From positions 1 through 55,900 of the forward strand of contig JAHHHZ010000004.1 in assembly GCA_019359095.1 (NCBI GenBank): a stretch of DNA of 55,900 nt, given 5' to 3'. This document shows positions 50,886 through 55,900 of this stretch, in pieces. Position 1 is the stretch's first letter; each line of letters starts with the position of its first letter. The stretch is from Pleurocapsa minor HA4230-MV1 (lineage in GTDB: Bacteria > Cyanobacteriota > Cyanobacteriia > Cyanobacteriales > Xenococcaceae). The notes beneath the pieces were generated by a model. The model was not told where the DNA came from and searched no databases. It saw nothing but the letters and a program-made list of their open reading frames with translations. The position numbers were made by a program, and so were the translations under genes.

Positions 50886-51236
50886 ATGTCAGTGAAAGTA
50901 TTGTTGCAGGAGGTTAGAAAATCCAAAGGTCTTTCTCAAAATGAATTAGCTAGATTGACGAATATGTCTCCTCAAAATATTCAAAAAATTGAACAGGGAG
51001 AAGCTAAATCCTTAACGTTCAAAACTTTAAGTAGATTTTGTCAAGCACTCCAATGTCAACCAGGAGATTTACTAATTTATGAAAATCAATCAAAAGCTAT
51101 CGTTCAAGAAAACGCGAAGCATAAGCAAAATAAGTTAACTCAAAATACAAAATTGAACAAAACAGTGAAAGAAAAAGATCTATTTTCTTGGGAAGCAGAT
51201 CAATTGTTTCCAGCCACTTTAACTCCAGTTATCTAA
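50886..51236 (+). CDS. XRE-family transcriptional regulator
   Basis: 116 residues. Helix-turn-helix at 5-60: VLLQEVRKSKGLSQNELARL, T-N-M-S-P-Q-N-I-Q-K-I-E-Q-G, LSRFCQALQCQPGDLLIYE, a complete Cro/CI-type domain, followed by a lysine-rich tail. It sits between the operator array and the primase leader. Expected to repress both its own promoter and the leftward set; equivalent in place to the regulators at 24763 and 34880. Confidence 0.92.
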   Translation: MSVKVLLQEVRKSKGLSQNELARLTNMSPQNIQKIEQGEAKSLTFKTLSRFCQALQCQPGDLLIYENQSKAIVQENAKHKQNKLTQNTKLNKTVKEKDLFSWEADQLFPATLTPVI

Positions 51237-51281
51237 CTCAACAAAGTTAGGATCGACAATTGTTTTGAAAAATTTCATTTA

Positions 51282-51320
51282 AAAGCGATCGCTCTCCGTC
51301 GAAAAGTTAGCGATCGCTTT
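51282..51320 (+). terminator. Hairpin between regulator and primase leader, module B
   Basis: AAAGCGATCGCT, a 15-nt loop CTCCGTCGAAAAGTT, AGCGATCGCTTT: a perfect 12-bp stem. The same structure is at 25069-25108, including the loop motif CCGTCGAAAAGTT. Confidence 0.65.
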
Positions 51321-51352
51321 AGTTCAAAAATCTCCCAGGAGGGAAAGTTATT

Positions 51353-51445
51353 ATGTACATTCTAAATGGTGGAGTCCAAAACTGCACCTTGACTTTCAAA
51401 CAACATCAAGAAAACCGCTCGAACCAGTTGGGAGGTGCGATGTGA
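51353..51445 (+). CDS. 30-codon leader ORF upstream of primase B
   Basis: ATG at 51353 with AGGAGG (51337-51342) 10 nt upstream, a strong signal. The same peptide as in module A. GCACCT (51384-51389) can pair with AGGTGC (51433-51438), covering the primase ribosome site; the leader ends ATGTGA, overlapping the GTG start at 51442. Confidence 0.65.
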   Translation: MYILNGGVQNCTLTFKQHQENRSNQLGGAM

Positions 51446-54360
51446 TTGGATATATAGCACCATTCCAGATTTTAAATCATTTAGAACGGCTAAATGTAAT
51501 CAAAGAAACTGCAAATGAATACCATTGTACTTGCCCAGTTTGTGGTGATGGCGGGTTTAAAGTCAATAAAAAGAACGGAAAATATCAAGCGTTTAAGTGT
51601 CTTTGTGAAGTCAAAGACATTAGGGAGGCGATAAGTCCTTGGAGCGAAGTAACAGGAGAACAGAAGAAGCAAGGGAAGCAAAGAAAGTACACAGACAGAC
51701 AAATAAAATTAGCTCGACTTGATTCACCTGCAACTAATGCCCCAAAACCAGAGAAGAAAAATATTCCCGAATGGCTAGTCAAACAGGGAGTACCCTCATC
51801 AGCTATCGAAACCCGTTACTGGTATTCCAAGACGCAGTGGGTGTCTAGATTTGAGTGGCAAAATAGCGAAGACATTAAAGAGAAGACAATTAGACTGGGG
51901 CATATCAAGTCCAATGGCTTAATTCAATGGAGTAAAGGCAGCAAAGACTGGAGAGCCTATAAACTAACTGAAGCAGTTAAACATTGTGCTGAAAAATGGG
52001 TATTAGGTGTTGAGGGAGAGGGCTGTGTCGAGACAGCCAGAGCTAAAGCGATCGCAGCGATTACGTGGCAGGGGTCGAATTGGCAGTCAAAAAACATCTC
52101 CTTTGACTTAACAAAACTTATTGAGGGCGGAGTAGCAGGATTAGTTTATTTTCCCGACTGCGATAAAGCGGGAGAGAAAAAAGCCGAGTTAGTATTGTCA
52201 GCTTGCCAACTCGTTAACTTGCCATGTTTAATTCTTAAACCTACGGATGTTTGGGCGGATATGCCCATCAAAGGAGATCTCACTAACTGGGTAGAAGCTC
52301 ATCCTCAGCTTAGTACAGGTGAATTAATTAAAAGATTAAACAGAGCGCTCGCTAAAGCATTACAGAGAAATGAGCAGGAGAAACAAAAACAAGAAGAAGA
52401 AGAATTACTAGACAACTTACCTAACTGGTCACAATCAGATATAGCCTGTTGGTTAGCCGAGAGGTACAGAGGAAAGTTAGCCTGGAATACAGATTTACAG
52501 GAATGGTATCGATATAGTTCTGTTACCGAGGGAATCTGGAGTATAGAGCCTGTTGAGTTTATTGGGCAATTAATCAAGTCAGAAGTAGAAGAATTAGCCC
52601 TCGCCATTTCTCAAACAAATAAAAACAAAAAGAAACCAAATTACAGCGTATCGATGCTCAATGGTACGATCGCATTATTGAAAATGGATTTAGCAGTGAG
52701 AAAGTGGTCTGAGTCTACAGGATTGCTGCCATTACTCAACGGGGTATTAGACTTAAAAACCAAGAAGCTGCTGCCCCATTCGCCTGAAAACCGATTAACT
52801 TGGTGCTTGCCATATAACTACAATATTTTGGCCACTTGTGAACCAATCCAAGATTGGCTACTAGAAATGTGTAGAGGCGATCGCGATCTAGTTCAATTAA
52901 TGAGAGCTTATCTACTGGGAATCGTCACGGGTAGAACTGACTGGCAGAAATATTTAGAACTAGTGGGTGCGGGAGGAACGGGAAAATCAACCCTCACCAG
53001 ATTAGCGACTGCACTAATTGGGCAAGAAAATGTCCATACTACTACCCTGAAAAAACTAGAGAAAGAAAAGTTTGAAACTGCTTCGATTGCAGGAAAAAGG
53101 CTAGTGTTGATCAACGATTCTGAAAGATATGCGGGAGAAGTAGGCAAGCTCAAAAACCTCACAGGTCAAGATACTCTGCCCTATGAAGTCAAATTCAAAC
53201 AATCCAAGGGTGGGTTTACTCCGAATGCCTTAGTAATTGTCAGCACTAATGAAGTAATCCAAAGTTGTGACTATACATCGGGATTAGCCAGAAGAAGAAT
53301 ATCTGTCCCCATGTTCAACCAAATAAAGGGCGATCGCCAGAAGAACCTGATCGAACATAAGAATGGTCAGATGTACGGTGAGTTTCTCCCATATATACCA
53401 GGACTACTTAACTGGGTGCTGTCGATGGATGAGGAGTTAGCCACTTCAATTGTGAAGAACTATGAAGTGAGTGTACCTTCTCTTTTAGCAATGAAGGCAA
53501 GAACCTTGGTGGAGACAAATCCCATTGCCGACTGGTTAGATAACTTTGTGGTCTATGAAAAAGAAGCAAGAACCAATGTAGGAGTAGCTAAAAGAGATAA
53601 AGATAGTAATTCACCAAGTTGGTACTTAGACACCGAGAAATGGCTTTATCCTAACTATGCTGAATATTGTCACAATAGCGGGACTCGTCCAGTCAGTCTA
53701 CGTCGATTTGTCACTTTGTTATCTGACTTGGGCAAAAATCAGTTGGGTTTAGATATCAGGAGAGAACGAGATCGCTTTGGGTCATATTTTGTGGGTTTAA
53801 AGATTCGAGATCACGGCAATAGTTCACCGCCATTAATTACAGGTAACTCTAAAGTCCTAAAGGATACCGCTTCGCATATAGTAATAAATGCTCATCCTCA
53901 GTCAGAGAACACAAATGTAATAAATAGGTTTTGGACGATGGTAATGGACAAGGTGACGGATGTTATAGTAACAGTGATGGATGAAAGTATTGCCAATGAT
54001 GAATGTTACGAGTGTGACGGCAAAAATGAAAAGTCTTCAAATAATCAAAATAAAGTAGAATGCGAAAGTGAGTGTAATACGATAATAGAGGGTGCTGAAA
54101 AGAAAAAACCAAGATCAGACAAGTTTTTAAAAATGCCGTCATATAGAGCGCAAAAAGGAAGTCGAACTCAGACAGAGCAGGGTGTGACGAATAACCACTC
54201 TGCCATCACAGTCGGCGATTACGTAACCATTTCTGACTGTCCTGCTCACTGGTTATGGGCGAGTCCTTTCACCGTTAGAGCAATAGAATCAGATTTGGTA
54301 GCACTAGACATGGTAGATGAGTTGATTAAAATTAGCCGCTTAGAAAAATGTCCGAAATAA
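51442..54360 (+). CDS. Primase-helicase of module B (zinc ribbon, TOPRIM, SF3 helicase)
   Basis: 972 residues from GTG at 51442. Same domain order as primase A: zinc ribbon YHCTCPVCGDGGFK...FKCLC, TOPRIM-like GVEGEGCVETARA and VYFPDCDKAG, SF3 Walker A GAGGTGKST, LVLINDSERYAG, STNE...LARRR, and the SH3-like tail VGDYVTISDCPAHWLWASPF. The linker before the tail holds a 129-bp MITE read in frame (54014-54142) and a repeat fragment near 53860 (VLKDTASHI). The gene is otherwise intact, so it probably makes a working replication protein. Confidence 0.88.
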   Translation: MIGYIAPFQILNHLERLNVIKETANEYHCTCPVCGDGGFKVNKKNGKYQAFKCLCEVKDIREAISPWSEVTGEQKKQGKQRKYTDRQIKLARLDSPATNAPKPEKKNIPEWLVKQGVPSSAIETRYWYSKTQWVSRFEWQNSEDIKEKTIRLGHIKSNGLIQWSKGSKDWRAYKLTEAVKHCAEKWVLGVEGEGCVETARAKAIAAITWQGSNWQSKNISFDLTKLIEGGVAGLVYFPDCDKAGEKKAELVLSACQLVNLPCLILKPTDVWADMPIKGDLTNWVEAHPQLSTGELIKRLNRALAKALQRNEQEKQKQEEEELLDNLPNWSQSDIACWLAERYRGKLAWNTDLQEWYRYSSVTEGIWSIEPVEFIGQLIKSEVEELALAISQTNKNKKKPNYSVSMLNGTIALLKMDLAVRKWSESTGLLPLLNGVLDLKTKKLLPHSPENRLTWCLPYNYNILATCEPIQDWLLEMCRGDRDLVQLMRAYLLGIVTGRTDWQKYLELVGAGGTGKSTLTRLATALIGQENVHTTTLKKLEKEKFETASIAGKRLVLINDSERYAGEVGKLKNLTGQDTLPYEVKFKQSKGGFTPNALVIVSTNEVIQSCDYTSGLARRRISVPMFNQIKGDRQKNLIEHKNGQMYGEFLPYIPGLLNWVLSMDEELATSIVKNYEVSVPSLLAMKARTLVETNPIADWLDNFVVYEKEARTNVGVAKRDKDSNSPSWYLDTEKWLYPNYAEYCHNSGTRPVSLRRFVTLLSDLGKNQLGLDIRRERDRFGSYFVGLKIRDHGNSSPPLITGNSKVLKDTASHIVINAHPQSENTNVINRFWTMVMDKVTDVIVTVMDESIANDECYECDGKNEKSSNNQNKVECESECNTIIEGAEKKKPRSDKFLKMPSYRAQKGSRTQTEQGVTNNHSAITVGDYVTISDCPAHWLWASPFTVRAIESDLVALDMVDELIKISRLEKCPK
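54014..54142 (-). mobile_element. MITE copy 4, in frame inside primase B (129 bp)
   Basis: GTGACGGCAAAAAT at one end and AAAAATGCCGTCAT at the other, inverse orientation to copies 2 and 3. The 129 bp are 43 codons (from about CDGKNEKSS to LKMPSY), so the frame is kept. Primases A and C lack this piece. Confidence 0.65.
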
Positions 54361-54462
54361 GGAGCGAATTTTTCATCGCTATTGAAGATCATATTTTGAT
54401 AAAAGAACTAGAACAGGCTAGAACATAAGCTCCTCGATACTTGAAAGCTAAACAGAAAAATA

Positions 54463-54645
54463 ATGATGGAAGAAGTAGTAGGAGTTGATGGATATTTGTT
54501 GATGGTCTATTTTTCACCCAGAAAATGTTATCAATTTTTGGTGGTGGACGAAGAGGGTAGAATCCACCAGTTTGAGGAAATCTTTTATACGGTGGCTGCT
54601 GCAAGAGCTGAAGGTATGGCAGCGATTATGGCAATGTCTTGGTAG
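54463..54645 (+). CDS. Small conserved module protein (about 60 residues)
   Basis: 60 residues, homologous to 30864-31037 (YLLMVYFSPRKCYQFLVVDE, EEIFYTVAAARAEG). It follows primase B. Function unknown; the shared SPxKCYQF segment is the best candidate for a functional site. Confidence 0.7.
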   Translation: MMEEVVGVDGYLLMVYFSPRKCYQFLVVDEEGRIHQFEEIFYTVAAARAEGMAAIMAMSW

Positions 54646-54800
54646 ACAATCTGACTGTTTATTAAGTTAACTTCATCGTAGGAATTCCCTGTTAACGCCC
54701 GTGTCATTTGCAATTAATGTCTGATTGCGTCCTGTTCCCAGCTTTGCTCTACAGAATTCCGAGTCTGTTCGGCGTGGGCAGGTAAGGAGTTACCTTTGAG

Positions 54801-54890
54801 TTTAAGATCACAGCAATAGAATCGAATTTGGTAGCATTAGAAATGGTAGACGAGTTAATTGAAATGAGTCGATTAGAGAAGTGCTGTTGA
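54801..54890 (+). pseudogene. Primase C-terminal remnant (30 codons)
   Basis: FKITAIESNLVALEMVDELI then EMSRLEKCC and TGA, the last residues of a primase, with nothing of the rest. It lies 15 bp before the MGEARRRK gene, the same order as fragment C before 30088, so module B also contains joined pieces of two copies. Confidence 0.75.
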
Positions 54891-54905
54891 GCAAACTATC
54901 AAACA

Positions 54906-55340
54906 ATGGGTGAAGCTAGAAGAAGAAAACAACAAGGAACTAAGACGACTAATCAAGCGGTAGTAGTCAAAATAGAAAAGTCGAAGATGACCGACAAATG
55001 GCTAGTAGTTGCTTATATCTTGAGACAGCGTTATGTTATCAGTCCTTTTATCGAGCGTACTGACGCTGAAAGTGCTAAGACTGAAGTAGAGACTGTATTC
55101 AACTCAATTTCTTACGAGCGTTGGCGAAAACTGCGTCAGGGTGAGCGAACGGTTCTTACTGAAGCTATCTCGTTACTCAGCTACGACGATGATGATGAAG
55201 TAGTCGGCTTGATGAATCTGACGACAAATGAGGTGATTTTCAAACAGCAAGATCCACAGTTGATGAAGGATGCTGCCCAGTGGGCTAATCGCAAAACAAA
55301 GCTCCAATCGGGTAAGCCTTTATTTAAAAATTTCAGCTAA
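54906..55340 (+). CDS. MGEARRRK-type small protein
   Basis: 144 residues. The N-terminus MGEARRRKQQGTK is basic; the body has YILRQRYVISPFIERTDAESAK, ERWRKLRQGERTVLTEAISLLS and an acidic DDDDE. Proteins starting MGEARRRK occur in cyanobacteria and proteobacteria, usually unnamed. A 5' remnant is at 30088-30192. It closes module B; function unknown. Confidence 0.6.
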   Translation: MGEARRRKQQGTKTTNQAVVVKIEKSKMTDKWLVVAYILRQRYVISPFIERTDAESAKTEVETVFNSISYERWRKLRQGERTVLTEAISLLSYDDDDEVVGLMNLTTNEVIFKQQDPQLMKDAAQWANRKTKLQSGKPLFKNFS

Positions 55341-55900
55341 TTCTGTGGGATTGACGCTCGTATGACTGATGTTTTCGCGTCAAGGTTATTCTATCCCTAA
55401 TGTAGTATGTTTGTTGCTAAAAAAATTTCAAACTGCAATCAATTTTAAGGTAGCAGCGATGGCTAAAACCTTTGATAATTATAGATGTTATAACGGTGAC
55501 GGCATTTTTCAAAACTCAATCAAAAAAAATAAGAGCAAGGTAGTTTAGAGCAATGATCATAATCGAACTAGTTTTCAATTTTGCCGTCACAAGGCTTATA
55601 TATTTAGCGATTGAACTACCCAACTTTCGTTTGAAATAGTTCCCGCAAAAGGTGTTGAGAATTACTTTAAAATCCGTATTTATTTAAGCTAAGGGGGCGT
55701 AAGCGCATTGAAGAAAACTTGCCTTCGTTATTGACGGACATCGTGTCAATAGATGGATATGCAACCTTAGAACCTGTGGGGGCGACAATCTAGACTGAAA
55801 ATTAGAGAAGAAGGGAGTTTGAGGCAAGTGGCAAAAAAAGATAGGCTGAAGAGTGAGTCATCAAACCTATCGTCATATAATGTTACCTGAATTATATCAA
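55341..55900. other. Gene-free stretch at the right edge
   Basis: 560 bp with one MITE (55496-55590) and, on the plus strand near 55695-55792, a fragment GRKRIEENLPSLLTDIVSID with a stop, which resembles the start of an ISAzo13-type transposase segment (weak). Otherwise no feature. Confidence 0.35.
55496..55590 (+). mobile_element. MITE copy 3 (95 bp)
   Basis: Left end GTGACGGCATTTTTCAAAAC, right end CAATTTTGCCGTCAC, AT-rich core without ORF. The upstream TAATTATAGATGTT matches the flank of copy 2. Confidence 0.8.

Noticed and set aside
1-55900. CRISPR array or transposon-associated CRISPR system
   Set aside because: No regularly spaced direct repeats and no cas genes; the repeats seen are dispersed palindromes and MITEs.
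1-55900. tRNA or rRNA genes, or a tRNA attachment site for the modules
   Set aside because: None was recognised on reading; a tRNA covariance-model scan would settle it.

Overview
The window comes from a cyanobacterium. It carries a complete psbA (photosystem II D1), a CYP120-type cytochrome P450 and a two-partner-secretion haemagglutinin of the cyanobacterial type, and the octamer GCGATCGC (HIP1) recurs throughout. No tRNA, rRNA or CRISPR array was seen. Most of the window is accessory DNA: a defence cluster, related replication modules, insertion sequences in several states of decay, and many small palindromic repeats. Genus cannot be fixed from this sequence alone.

Left part (1-14781, all minus strand): a four-gene defence-type cluster. 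In transcription order it encodes a SNF2/DrmD-like helicase, a very large Eco57I-like adenine methyltransferase, a 2096-residue DEAD/DEAH helicase with a C-terminal DUF1998-type zinc region, and the start of a UvrD-like helicase with a RelE/ParE-like N-terminal domain that runs off the left edge. This combines a class-1 DISARM-like front half (DrmD, DrmMI) with one long DruE-like helicase where DISARM has separate DrmA and DrmB.

Middle left (14782-20733): a cold-shock protein, a degenerate thermonuclease-like membrane protein, a SnoaL-like protein, a chimeric transposase remnant, intact psbA, and an IS1-family element broken by two small palindromes.

Module A (20753-31037): a leftward set of small genes (ending in a DUF6883/DUF4926 pair), a divergent regulator, then a rightward zinc-ribbon/TOPRIM/SF3 primase-helicase. 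It is followed by a MITE, an MntA/HepT toxin-antitoxin pair and the 3' ends of two further primase genes. Module B (48253-55340) repeats this plan with paralogous genes. In both, a strong hairpin and a nearly invariant 30-codon leader ORF precede the primase GTG start. These look like two copies of one family of plasmid- or satellite-like elements. Module C (31169-35158) has the same layout (leftward small genes including J-domain and DprA-like proteins, divergent regulator), but a broken protein kinase lies where a primase would be.

Between C and B (35200-48200): a truncated thermonuclease paralogue, a protein made of two tandem similar halves, a coiled-coil protein, several unrecognised small genes, an IS630 element, an exoprotein gene split by an IS200/IS605 element (TnpA plus a TnpB lacking most zinc-finger cysteines), the P450 and a Uma2 protein. 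Two repeat families recur: 40-bp palindromes (seven copies, several inside genes) and a MITE with GTGACGGCA / TGCCGTCAC ends (four copies, one in frame inside primase B).
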